Below, piece after piece: positions 25,096 to 33,043 of a DNA stretch of 64,000 nt (positions within the stretch are counted from its first letter, which is position 1; each line of letters opens with the position of its first letter). The notes under the pieces are model-generated. The model was not told the origin of the DNA and did not search any database. It saw nothing but the letters and a program-made list of their open reading frames with translations. The DNA is from Serratia odorifera (GTDB lineage: Bacteria > Pseudomonadota > Gammaproteobacteria > Enterobacterales > Enterobacteriaceae): contig NZ_LR134117.1 in the NCBI RefSeq assembly GCF_900635445.1, positions 868,001 through 932,000 on the forward strand, written 5' to 3'. A program made the translations under genes and the position numbers.

Positions 25096-26637
25096 TTAAC
25101 GCGGGGTTTGTTGCAAAACTGTGGGCAAGTTAACAATTACGCGCGTGCCGCGCTGCGACGCCAGCGTCAGCTCGCCGCCGAGGGCATGGACGCGTTCACG
25201 CATCCCCTGAATACCGAAACCGGGCATGTTCTGCGTGCTGATGCCAACGCCGTCGTCGTTCACCTCCAGATGCAAAAACGCCTCCTGCTGGCACAGCACG
25301 ATGTTCACCGCGCTGGCGTTAGCGTGCTTGCTGACGTTATTCAGCAGCTCTTGCAGCAGCCGATAAAGGGTAAGCACCAGCGTGTCGTTTTGTGGCGGTG
25401 CTGGCAGCCGGTAGTCAAAATGGCAGCGAATGCCGCGTTCGGCGAAGGCAAACTCGCCCACCAGATGGCGCAGCGCATCCTCAAAGGAGAGTTGATCCAG
25501 CACCGGCGGGCGCAGTTGGCGCAGCAGTTGGCGGGTGGAATGATGAATGCGCCGTGCCAGTTCGTTGATTTGGCCGGCGGCGTCGATGGATTGCGGGCTG
25601 CTGGCGGTGCGCTTAATCAGCTGCGACTGAATCTGAATGGCGGTGATGTTCTGGCCGATCTCGTCATGCAGTTCGCGAGCCAGCTGCTTGCGGGTGTCTT
25701 CTTCGGTGTGGATCAGCTGTTCCGTCAGCGCCCGGCGCGCCTGCAACTCCCCTTCCAGCCGGTGGCGATAATGATCCAGATTCAGCGCCAGATGTTGCTG
25801 ACGGCTGATGGCGATCCCCAGGCCGATACCCAACAGCGACTGGGTGGCCAGGAAGATCTCCAACTCCAGCAGATCGCTGAACCCGACGCCGATTTGCCGG
25901 GCAACGGTGATGGTGATACTGCCCAACAGGCCGGAGAGCACCCCGCCCTGCCAGCCGAACTTCCACGCCATGATCACATTGGGTAAAAACACCACGATTA
26001 ACAACAGGCGTTCCAGCGCCGGCGACAGCGCCATCTGGGTGGCGATGCCGATGATAAAGAACAGGCTGCACCAGATCAGCAGCGACGCGCGCAGCGGCGG
26101 GTTACTGGTGTCCAGACCGAGTAAATGGTAGCGGTGCTGTTGGCGTAAAAACTCAAACATCAGGTAGACAAAGGGCGTCAGCAGTACGCCGCCGGTAAAC
26201 GACGCCAAGGCCAATAGCGTCAGAGAACTGGACAGCCACGGCGCCAGCAGCGCGGTCTGCAACAGGGCATTTGCCGTCACCGCCATCAGCAGCAGCGACA
26301 GCCGTTGCCAATACAGCGGGAAACGGTGCCAATAACGCTGCGCCGCAAACGCCGGCAGCAGAGCCAGCGGCGGCGAGAGCAGCATGACGCTGGCGCTCAG
26401 CAACTGTTCATGATACAGCCAGATCATCATGCCCAACGGCGGCAGCAGCAGCGCCGGCCAGAAGCGACGCGACAGCAAAATCAGCATCGCCAGATACACG
26501 CCCTGCGGCAGAAACAGCGCCGCCTGCTGCCCGTTGTCGGTCAGATAAAAGCTGAGCGTCCACAGCATCAGCCAGCCGGTGCCCCAGGCGAACAGAATGA
26601 ACAGCGACAGCAGCATATGCCGCAAACGACGCGTCAT
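25096..26637 (-). CDS. uhpB: UhpB-like sensor histidine kinase with MASE1-type membrane domain
   Basis: A 513-aa inner-membrane kinase. Residues about 1-285 are eight or more helices of MASE1/UhpB type. The HisKA_3 box has the phosphoryl-accepting His in ARELHDEIGQN near residue 327. The ATPase domain has ELLNNVSKHA, NDDGVGI and GFGIQGMRERVHALGG. Its ATG overlaps the stop of the response regulator gene by one base (TAATG). UhpB passes phosphate to UhpA on a signal from UhpC. The start at 26637 is chosen for this overlap. Confidence 0.82.
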   Translation of the reverse strand: MTRRLRHMLLSLFILFAWGTGWLMLWTLSFYLTDNGQQAALFLPQGVYLAMLILLSRRFWPALLLPPLGMMIWLYHEQLLSASVMLLSPPLALLPAFAAQRYWHRFPLYWQRLSLLLMAVTANALLQTALLAPWLSSSLTLLALASFTGGVLLTPFVYLMFEFLRQQHRYHLLGLDTSNPPLRASLLIWCSLFFIIGIATQMALSPALERLLLIVVFLPNVIMAWKFGWQGGVLSGLLGSITITVARQIGVGFSDLLELEIFLATQSLLGIGLGIAISRQQHLALNLDHYRHRLEGELQARRALTEQLIHTEEDTRKQLARELHDEIGQNITAIQIQSQLIKRTASSPQSIDAAGQINELARRIHHSTRQLLRQLRPPVLDQLSFEDALRHLVGEFAFAERGIRCHFDYRLPAPPQNDTLVLTLYRLLQELLNNVSKHANASAVNIVLCQQEAFLHLEVNDDGVGISTQNMPGFGIQGMRERVHALGGELTLASQRGTRVIVNLPTVLQQTPR

Positions 26638-27266
26638 TAATGCCCCGCCAGCAACTGGTGTTGCAACGCAAAATGCACCAGTTCGATGGTGCTGCTGCAC
26701 TGCAGTTTGCCAAGCACGTTAGCGCGGTGGACGTGGACCGTTTTGTGGCTAAGTTCGAGCTGATAGGCAATTCCCTTGACGCTTTCGCCCTTGACCAGCA
26801 GATAAAACACTTCTCGCTCACGCGGGGTCAGCGCCGCCAGCACGTTGGCATCCTGCTGACCGCCACGCAGCGCCTTGACCGCGTCGGCGCACAGATAATG
26901 GCCCCCCAGTCCGACCGAGCGCACCGCCTGCACCAGCTCCTCGGGGCCGCAGCGTTTGGTCAGGTAGCCGCTGGCACCGCTATCGAGGGCGCTTTGCACG
27001 AACGCCGGGGTATCGTAAATACTGAGGATAATGGCGCGAAACGCCGGCCGCTGTTGGCGCAGACGCTTGAGCAGGCTCAGGCCGTTTTCATCCGGCATCG
27101 CCACGTCCAGCACCACCACGTCGATGTCATCGGTGAGCAGCGCAGGCCAGGCCTGCGCCGCAGAGCCGTATTGACCTGCCACCGTGATATCGTGCTCCAG
27201 CCCCAACAGTTGGGCAAACCCAGAACGTACAACCACGTGGTCGTCTACCAGAGCCACTTTAATCAT
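26637..27266 (-). CDS. uhpA: UhpA-like LuxR/NarL-family response regulator
   Basis: A 209-aa response regulator. The receiver domain has the acidic pair DDH near residues 8-10 and the phospho-Asp in VVVLDVAMP near residue 54. The C-terminal LuxR-type helix-turn-helix reads LTPREREVFYLLVKGES to KTVHVHRANVLGKL. The start at 27266 gives the usual MIKVALVDDH. It is the first gene of a six-gene operon and presumably activates afuABC or its own promoter. Its binding site was not found. Confidence 0.85.
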   Translation of the reverse strand: MIKVALVDDHVVVRSGFAQLLGLEHDITVAGQYGSAAQAWPALLTDDIDVVVLDVAMPDENGLSLLKRLRQQRPAFRAIILSIYDTPAFVQSALDSGASGYLTKRCGPEELVQAVRSVGLGGHYLCADAVKALRGGQQDANVLAALTPREREVFYLLVKGESVKGIAYQLELSHKTVHVHRANVLGKLQCSSTIELVHFALQHQLLAGH

Positions 27267-27595
27267 TAGCGGATACCCTTGCCTGAAATCACTCCATGAT
27301 GCCCACTGCGCGCACGCTGGCAATGGTGAAAGGGTGGTTATGCAATGGATGTAACAAAATCGTCATAAATATTGCCGCGCGCACCCAAACGGCGCTTTTC
27401 CAACAACATCATGGTCAGCCTGGCGGCGGTTTTGGCCGTATAATCCCCTGCGTTAATTCGGGCTCAAGGCTTACGGGCGATCGGCGTTGGGAATTGGCAA
27501 CGATAATTAACGCAGGCGCAGGTCATGGGATAATTAATAACAAAATTGCCTTTTATGCCTGTTACCCGATGTATATAAACACCCAGCGTGAAAAT

Positions 27596-27637
27596 TGTGA
27601 GCCATCTCTAGGATAAATTTTAAGCATTAGCTATTTT
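27596..27637 (+). promoter_or_regulatory. Candidate CRP site and -10 box of the tna promoter
   Basis: TGTGA at 27596-27600 is followed six bases later by TCTAG, a half-good match to a CRP palindrome. A TATTTT box lies at 27632-27637. With a start near 27645 the site centre would be at -41.5 (class II). tna operons are catabolite-controlled by CRP, so a site is expected. The exact one here is tentative. Confidence 0.35.
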
Positions 27638-27670
27638 TTAGATTCCCTTTCACACGCAGAGAATCTTGTA

Positions 27671-27766
27671 ATGAACCATAAATCGTTTTATCGGCTCATT
27701 GCTGTAGGCGGTCTGTACTCCTGGTACAACCTCGATCCACGCCTCTCTAACGACTTCCCTCGCTAA
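27671..27766 (+). CDS. tnaC: TnaC-type leader peptide controlling tryptophanase expression
   Basis: A 31-codon reading frame upstream of tnaA. It contains WYNLD with Trp18 and Asp22, and Pro30 next to the last codon. The spacing W-x3-D-x7-P is the same as E. coli TnaC W12, D16 and P24, the residues needed for tryptophan-dependent ribosome stalling. In E. coli the stalled ribosome hides a Rho loading site, letting transcription reach tnaA. Here a pyrimidine-rich stretch follows the stop codon, but a clear boxA was not seen. It starts with ATG after an AGAGAAT ribosome site. The motif match makes the call strong despite its size. Confidence 0.8.
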   Translation: MNHKSFYRLIAVGGLYSWYNLDPRLSNDFPR

Positions 27767-27818
27767 TTCTTCGCGCTGTTCCCTATCTGATTAAAATTAA
27801 CTGAACGCTGCGTTCGGT

Positions 27819-27855
27819 GGTTATTTGCTGCGCCTTCGATAAGGGGCAAATAACC
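27819..27855 (+). promoter_or_regulatory. Stem-loop in the tnaC-tnaA spacer
   Basis: A 10-bp perfect stem (GGTTATTTGC with GCAAATAACC) encloses a smaller CCTT/AAGG stem. It has no T-run. It lies between the leader and the tnaA ribosome site, where Rho-dependent pausing occurs in E. coli, so it may act as a pause or RNA-stability element. Confidence 0.45.
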
Positions 27856-27890
27856 GCTGCGCTGCGTGGGAAGCTATTGGAGAATATAAG

Positions 27891-29279
27891 ATGAAGCGTA
27901 TTCCTGAGCCGTTCCGCATTAAAATGGTCGAAAATATCCGCATGACCACCTACGACGATCGCGTGAAAGCCTTGGCCGAGGCAGGTTACAACCCGTTTCT
28001 GCTGAAAAGTGAGGATGTGTATATCGATCTGCTGACCGATTCCGGTACCGGCGCGATGAGCGACCGCCAGTGGTCCGGGATGATGGTCGGTGATGAAGCT
28101 TATGCCGGCTCACGCAACTATTATCATTTGTGCGACGCCGTGCAAGAGCTGATTGGCTATCCGTATACCATTCCCACCCATCAGGGGCGCGGTGCGGAGC
28201 AGATCCTGTTCCCGAGCCTGATTGCCCGCCGTAACGCGGCGCAGCCGGTGTTTATTTCCAACTTCCATTTTGACACCACCGCGGCCCACGTCGAAATGAA
28301 CGGTGCCAAGGCCATTAATGTGGTGACGCCAAAAGCCTTTGACACCACCTCCTGGGACGACTGGAAAGGCAACTTTGATATCGACCAGTTGAACGCCACC
28401 ATCGCCGAATACGGCGCGGAAAACGTGGTGGCCATCGTCACCACCGTGACCTGCAACAGCACCGGCGGCCAGCCCGTTTCCATCGCCAATATGCGCGAGG
28501 TGTATCAGATTGCCCAGCGCAACAACATTCCGGTGGTGATCGACTCCGCCCGCTTCTGCGAGAACGCCTGGTTTATCAAGCAGCGCGAACCAGGTTACGC
28601 CGATAAATCGGTTAAACAGATCGTCCGCGAGATGTACCAGTATGGCGATATGCTTACCATGTCGGCAAAGAAAGATGCGATGGTCAACATTGGCGGCTTG
28701 TGCTGCTTCCGCGCTGACGAACAGCTGTTTAACGAGGTGCGTATCCGCTGCGTGCCGATGGAAGGGTTTGTCACCTACGGTGGCCTGGCGGGACGCGATA
28801 TGGCAGCGCTGGCTATCGGCCTGGAAGAGGGCACCAACGAAGAGTTCCTCGCCTACCGCATTAACCAGGTGGAATACCTCGGTGAACGCCTGCGTGCCGG
28901 CGGCATCCCGATTCAGTATCCGACCGGCGGCCACGCGGTGTTTGTCGACGCAAAATTGCTTCTGCCGCATATTGCGCCAGAAGCGTTCCCTGCGCAGGCG
29001 CTGAACAATGAGCTGTATCTGGAAGCGGGGATCCGCAGCGTGGAAATCGGCTCGCTGTTACTTGGCCGCGATCCACAAACCGGCAAGCAAAAGCCGTCGC
29101 AGATGGAACTGCTGCGTCTGACCATCCCGCGCCGCGTATACACCAACGATCATATGGACTATATCGCCGATGCGCTGATTGCGGTCAAAGCGCGCGCCTC
29201 CAGCCTTAAAGGACTGACCTTCACCTATGAACCACCGGTATTGCGCCACTTTGTGGCACAGCTGAAACCCCTGCCATAA
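27891..29279 (+). CDS. tnaA: Tryptophanase (tryptophan indole-lyase)
   Basis: A 462-aa PLP enzyme that splits L-tryptophan into indole, pyruvate and ammonia in the cytoplasm. Family blocks include EPFRIKMVE at the start, YIDLLTDSGTGAMSD, THQGRGAEQ and the PLP lysine in MSAKKDAMVNIGG. The C-terminus GLTFTYEPPVLRHF is typical. Residues such as FDTTAAHVEMNG and the C-terminal SLLLGRDPQTG favour tryptophanase over tyrosine phenol-lyase, and it is closest to the Proteus-type enzyme. The ATG at 27891 has GGAG upstream. No tnaB permease follows, so tryptophan must enter by another carrier. Confidence 0.92.
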   Translation: MKRIPEPFRIKMVENIRMTTYDDRVKALAEAGYNPFLLKSEDVYIDLLTDSGTGAMSDRQWSGMMVGDEAYAGSRNYYHLCDAVQELIGYPYTIPTHQGRGAEQILFPSLIARRNAAQPVFISNFHFDTTAAHVEMNGAKAINVVTPKAFDTTSWDDWKGNFDIDQLNATIAEYGAENVVAIVTTVTCNSTGGQPVSIANMREVYQIAQRNNIPVVIDSARFCENAWFIKQREPGYADKSVKQIVREMYQYGDMLTMSAKKDAMVNIGGLCCFRADEQLFNEVRIRCVPMEGFVTYGGLAGRDMAALAIGLEEGTNEEFLAYRINQVEYLGERLRAGGIPIQYPTGGHAVFVDAKLLLPHIAPEAFPAQALNNELYLEAGIRSVEIGSLLLGRDPQTGKQKPSQMELLRLTIPRRVYTNDHMDYIADALIAVKARASSLKGLTFTYEPPVLRHFVAQLKPLP

Positions 29280-29286
29280 GCCCGGC

Positions 29287-29315
29287 CATCGCGCTCCACT
29301 CAGCGGAGCGCGATG
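29287..29315 (+). terminator. Terminator of tnaA
   Basis: A perfect 11-bp stem (CATCGCGCTCC with GGAGCGCGATG) with a 7-base loop lies 7 bases after the tnaA stop. The T-run is weak (TTACG). Confidence 0.55.
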
Positions 29316-29668
29316 TTACGCTACCCCGCATCGCTGTTGAGGGCCACTGGAGATGCTGGCCTGCGTCCGATCCGCCACCTCAACGCCTACGCAATGCGAG
29401 CACCGCTGACCGCGCTAAGGCGGGCGGAACTCCAATCGCGATCACATTTTTCCGATTAACCTATACCCATATCAATATCAGGTGTTATCATTCACCCCGT
29501 AAATACCTATCAACTCATACCGAGGCTTTGATGCTGGAGAATGTAATCATCCGATAATCAGCTTACCGACCTTATCAGGCCGGACTGATTATCAATGCGC
29601 TGAAATCGAATGCGGACACCGCTGTGTGTTTGCACGTTTTGCACATGATGATTAACAGGTTTTCCAGT
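29316..29668. other. Intergenic stretch between tnaA and yjhX
   Basis: No convincing gene or RNA is seen. It should hold the yjhX promoter, but no clear -35/-10 pair could be picked. Confidence 0.4.
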
Positions 29669-29926
29669 ATGAACATATCCCGTCAGGAACAACGTACCTT
29701 ACACGTTCTCGCCAAAGGTGGACGTATTGCGCACGTCCGCGATGCTTCAGGCCGCGTCACCGCCGTTGAATGCTACAGCCGCGAAGGGCTGCTGCTCAGC
29801 GACTGCACGCTCGCCGTCTTCAAAAAACTCAAAACCAAAAAACTGATCAAGTCCGTCAAGGGACAACCTTACCGCATCAACGCCATTGGGCTGAGCAACG
29901 TTCGCGCCCAGTTGGATAACCGCTAA
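29669..29926 (+). CDS. yjhX: UPF0386 family protein YjhX (toxin of a YjhX-YjhQ pair in E. coli)
   Basis: An 85-aa protein nearly identical in length and sequence to E. coli YjhX: it begins MNISRQEQ and later has VECYSREGLLL, AVFKKLKTKKLIKS and RAQLDNR at the end. In E. coli YjhX has been described as the toxin and the acetyltransferase YjhQ as its antitoxin. The start at 29669 follows the family length. The expected yjhQ does not follow. Confidence 0.85.
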   Translation: MNISRQEQRTLHVLAKGGRIAHVRDASGRVTAVECYSREGLLLSDCTLAVFKKLKTKKLIKSVKGQPYRINAIGLSNVRAQLDNR

Positions 29927-29933
29927 GGAGAGG

Positions 29934-30167
29934 ATGATGACTATCAGCCCCCGTCTTTCTGCTGCCCATCCCCGGCCAGCCGCCTGCATCCCCGCCAGGG
30001 ACGCGCTAGCGCTGCCGTATCGCCGGGCCAGCCGCTGCCGAGCCGTGAGTGAACCGGCGCCGTCATACCGGAGGGCCGTGGCAACCCTGGCGGCAGCCGG
30101 GCGGAACAAAATGGCTCGCCCTGGCGTGAGCAGCACCCTGATTAAACAACGCAACAAAAGGAATTAA
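29934..30167 (+). CDS. Short Arg/Ala-rich frame in the place of yjhQ
   Basis: A frame of 77 aa starting behind a good ribosome site (AGGAGAGG) 8 bases after yjhX. Its composition (Arg, Ala, Pro) is poor for a folded protein and it shows no GNAT acetyltransferase motif. It may be a shortened or frame-shifted remnant of yjhQ, or not coding at all. Confidence 0.25.
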   Translation: MMTISPRLSAAHPRPAACIPARDALALPYRRASRCRAVSEPAPSYRRAVATLAAAGRNKMARPGVSSTLIKQRNKRN

Positions 30168-30170
30168 CCT

Positions 30171-30917
30171 ATGGATATCCCACGTATTTTTACCATTAGC
30201 GAAAGCGAACACCGCATCCATAATCCGTTCACGCCCGAGAAGTACGCCACCCTTGGACGCGTGTTACGCATGGAGCCGGGCTGGCGCATTCTCGATCTCG
30301 GCAGCGGCTCGGGCGAAATGCTCTGCACCTGGGCACGCGATTATGGCATCACCGGTGTCGGTATCGACATGAGCCAGTTATTCAGCCAACAGGCAAAAAT
30401 GCGCGCGCAGCAGCTCGGCGTCAGCGATCGGGTTAACTTTATCCATAACGATGCCGCAGGCTACGTCGCCGAAGAAAAATGCGACGTGGCGGCCTGCGTC
30501 GGTGCCAGCTGGATCGCTGGCGGCGTCGCCGGCACGCTGGAACTGCTGAACCGCAGCCTGAAACCAGGCGGGATACTGCTTCTCGGGGAACCCTACTGGC
30601 GCCAGTTACCCCCGTCTGAAAACGTGGCCCAACAGTGCGGCGCCACTTCGCTGGCCGATTTTCTTTCGCTGCCAGAGCTGGTCGGCTACTTTGACCAACT
30701 TGGTTATGACGTTGTGGAAATGGTACTGGCGGATCAGGAAGGCTGGGACAGGTACGAGGCGGCCAAGTGGCTGACCATGCGCCGCTGGTTGCAGCAACAT
30801 CCTGACGATCGGGAAGTGGATGAAATCCGGGCACATCTGACCGCCTGGCCAAAACGCCACGTGATGTATACCCGTGAATATGTAGGATGGGGCGTATTTG
30901 CACTGATGGCGCGCTAA
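30171..30917 (+). CDS. yjhP: SAM-dependent methyltransferase YjhP
   Basis: A 248-aa class I methyltransferase. Motif I ILDLGSGSGEM lies near residues 40-50, GVGIDMSQLF near 61-70 and DVAACVGASWIAGG near 105. It aligns over its full length with E. coli YjhP, including DLGYDVV-type and ADQEGWDRYEAAKWLTMRRW blocks. Its substrate is unknown. In E. coli it neighbours yjhX and yjhQ, and that order is kept here apart from the lost middle gene. Confidence 0.88.
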   Translation: MDIPRIFTISESEHRIHNPFTPEKYATLGRVLRMEPGWRILDLGSGSGEMLCTWARDYGITGVGIDMSQLFSQQAKMRAQQLGVSDRVNFIHNDAAGYVAEEKCDVAACVGASWIAGGVAGTLELLNRSLKPGGILLLGEPYWRQLPPSENVAQQCGATSLADFLSLPELVGYFDQLGYDVVEMVLADQEGWDRYEAAKWLTMRRWLQQHPDDREVDEIRAHLTAWPKRHVMYTREYVGWGVFALMAR

Positions 30918-31020
30918 TCGGCAAGCGTGGTGCTCCGTCGCCGCGCTGCCGTTTGAATCAGATTGATTTATATTGACGGAGAAAACCAGTAGCCTCCTGC
31001 CGGGGGCTACGTCAACAAAA

Positions 31021-31038
31021 AACCGGCCGTAGCCGGTT
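31021..31038 (-). terminator. Terminator of the AGCS symporter gene
   Basis: A 7-bp stem (AACCGGC with GCCGGTT), loop CGTA, followed on the minus strand by TTTTTTG. It lies about 55 bases after the symporter stop. Confidence 0.7.
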
Positions 31039-31091
31039 TGAATACCTTGTACGCGACCTCATCAGCGCCCAGCGCCGGCGAGGAGCCGCTG

Positions 31092-32582
31092 TCAGCCAAG
31101 CCCCGCTTTGCCGTCAATCTTGCCGGTGGCCTCTTGGATCCGGTTTACCTCGGCGCGATTTTCTACCCAATAGTCGGCCCGCTTGATACCGAGTTTTTCT
31201 GGGTGAAACACCGGGTCAACCCCTTCGGCCAACTGCTTTTCGTAGTCCTTCAGACAGTTGAAGGCGGTATTGCGCAGCAGCAAGATGGCAACGATGTTCA
31301 GCCAGGCCATCAGCCCCACGCCAATATCCCCCAGACCCCACGCCAGATCGGCGGTCTTCACCGTGCCGTACACCGCAGAAGCCATCAGACCGATCTTCAG
31401 CACGAAGGTCAGCCATGGGCGGTGGATCTTGCGGTTGAGGTAGGCGATATTGGTTTCGGCAATGTAGTAGTAGGCAACGATGGTGGTGAAGGCGAAGAAG
31501 AACAGCGCAATGGCGACAAAGTAACTGCCGAAGCCAGGCATCATGCTTTCCATCGCGGTTTGCACATAGCCAGGACCGGCGGCAATGCCGGCTATCCCGG
31601 TGTACAGTGCGGCACCGTCCGGCCCCTGCACGTTATACAACCCGGTAATCAGCAACATGAAGCCGGTAGCAGAACAGACGAACAGCGTGTCGATATACAC
31701 CGAGAACGCCTGCACCAGCCCCTGCTTGGCCGGGTGACTGACCGCCGCGGCAGAAGACGCATGCGGGCCGGTACCCTGAGCCGCTTCGTTGGAGTAGACG
31801 CCGCGCTTGACCCCCCACATAATCGCCAGCCCGAGGATCGCGCCAAACCCGGCGTCGAGACCAAACGCGCTTTTCCACACCAGCAGGATAACGCCCGGCA
31901 GTTGATCGATATTGAGTGCCACAATCACGCAGGCGACGATGATATAACCCAGCGCCATAAACGGCACCACGGTACCGGCAAAGTTGGCAATGCGCTTAAC
32001 CCCGCCGAAGATGATGAACCCCAGCAGCATCGCCAGCAGCGCGGCCGTCACGTTCGGGCTGATGCCAAACGCAATGTCCAGACTGGCACCGATCGAGTTG
32101 GCCTGCACGCCCGGCAGCAGCACCCCACAGGAGAAGATGGTGACGATGGCAAAAATCCAGGCGTACCACTTCATGCCGAGACCTTTCTCGATATAGAACG
32201 CCGGACCGCCGCGGTATTCGCCATCAAGCTTTTCTTTATAAACCTGACCCAATGTCGATTCCACAAACGCCGAGCTGGCGCCGAGGAAGGCCACCATCCA
32301 CATCCAGAACAACGCCCCCGGACCACCGAAGGTGATCGCGGTGGCGACCCCGGCGATGTTGCCAGTCCCGACCCGCCCAGCCAGCGTCATGGACAACGCC
32401 TGGAAGGACGACACCCCGGCGTCGTTACCCTTACCCTGAAATATCAGGCTTACCATCTCCTTCAGGTGTCGTAGCTGCAAAAAGCGGCTGCGCAGAGAAA
32501 AGTACAGGCCGGTTCCCAAACACAGGTAGATGAGCGCCTGGCTCCAAATCACGCCGTTGACGGCATTGACAAATTCATTCAT
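31092..32582 (-). CDS. Alanine/glycine:cation symporter (AGCS family)
   Basis: A 496-aa inner-membrane protein of the AGCS family (YaaJ/AlsT/DagA type) with about ten helices. Family blocks are LAGRVGTGNIAGVATAI near residue 70, GPGALFWMWMVAFLG, YRGGPAFYIEKGLG and GVYSNEAAQGTGPHASSAA. It takes up small neutral amino acids with Na+ or H+. The start at 32582 has AAGGGG upstream and removes three codons of an alternative start. It stands alone with its own terminator. Confidence 0.88.
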   Translation of the reverse strand: MNEFVNAVNGVIWSQALIYLCLGTGLYFSLRSRFLQLRHLKEMVSLIFQGKGNDAGVSSFQALSMTLAGRVGTGNIAGVATAITFGGPGALFWMWMVAFLGASSAFVESTLGQVYKEKLDGEYRGGPAFYIEKGLGMKWYAWIFAIVTIFSCGVLLPGVQANSIGASLDIAFGISPNVTAALLAMLLGFIIFGGVKRIANFAGTVVPFMALGYIIVACVIVALNIDQLPGVILLVWKSAFGLDAGFGAILGLAIMWGVKRGVYSNEAAQGTGPHASSAAAVSHPAKQGLVQAFSVYIDTLFVCSATGFMLLITGLYNVQGPDGAALYTGIAGIAAGPGYVQTAMESMMPGFGSYFVAIALFFFAFTTIVAYYYIAETNIAYLNRKIHRPWLTFVLKIGLMASAVYGTVKTADLAWGLGDIGVGLMAWLNIVAILLLRNTAFNCLKDYEKQLAEGVDPVFHPEKLGIKRADYWVENRAEVNRIQEATGKIDGKAGLG

Positions 32583-32823
32583 GCAATCCAACCCCTTCGT
32601 TGATGCCCTGATCAGTGCGCAGTGGACCTGCCTGACTCCGGGCTACTGCCTATATGCGCCGTCTAGCGTGAGAGTTAACTTACGTGGATCACTTTAGTTA
32701 CATATCGCAACTAATTTCACACATATTTAACCTGTCGTAAAGCCCTGACAATCGCAAGTACAACAGCAAGCCTGTGGGGCGCTTAGCAAATTTGAAATTT
32801 GGTTGGGGGTTGGTTTACCGCTA

Positions 32824-32861
32824 GGGTTGGGTTGGGTTGGGTTGGGTTGGGTTGGGTTGGG
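32824..32861 (+). repeat. (GGGTT)7-GGG pentanucleotide repeat, G-quadruplex candidate
   Basis: Seven uninterrupted copies of GGGTT and a further GGG. Eight G3 runs with 2-base loops form an ideal quadruplex motif on the plus strand. It lies about 240 bases upstream of the symporter start in a gap (32583-33043) that otherwise holds no clear gene. Confidence 0.9.
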
Positions 32862-33043
32862 TCGATATGTATTCTGGCAGCGAGCAGCCAATACCAGTCA
32901 CACGATAGTTTTTATCGCCCTCTCTGTGATGGTTCACAACTCAGCACCGGAGCAGTAGAAGCTCCCCCTTCCCTGGTATATCCGTTATGCTGTTGAACGG
33001 CTGCCATACTGGCGTTTATTACCTCGGGGTGAGCTGCTGATTT

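Noticed and set aside
31038..32474. 478-codon plus-strand frame opposite the AGCS symporter
   Set aside because: His/Gln/Arg-rich antisense shadow without hydrophobic or domain pattern; the minus strand has clear AGCS motifs.
32822..32865. CRISPR-like short repeats
   Set aside because: The tract is an uninterrupted pentamer microsatellite with no spacers; no CRISPR array or cas gene was seen anywhere in the window.
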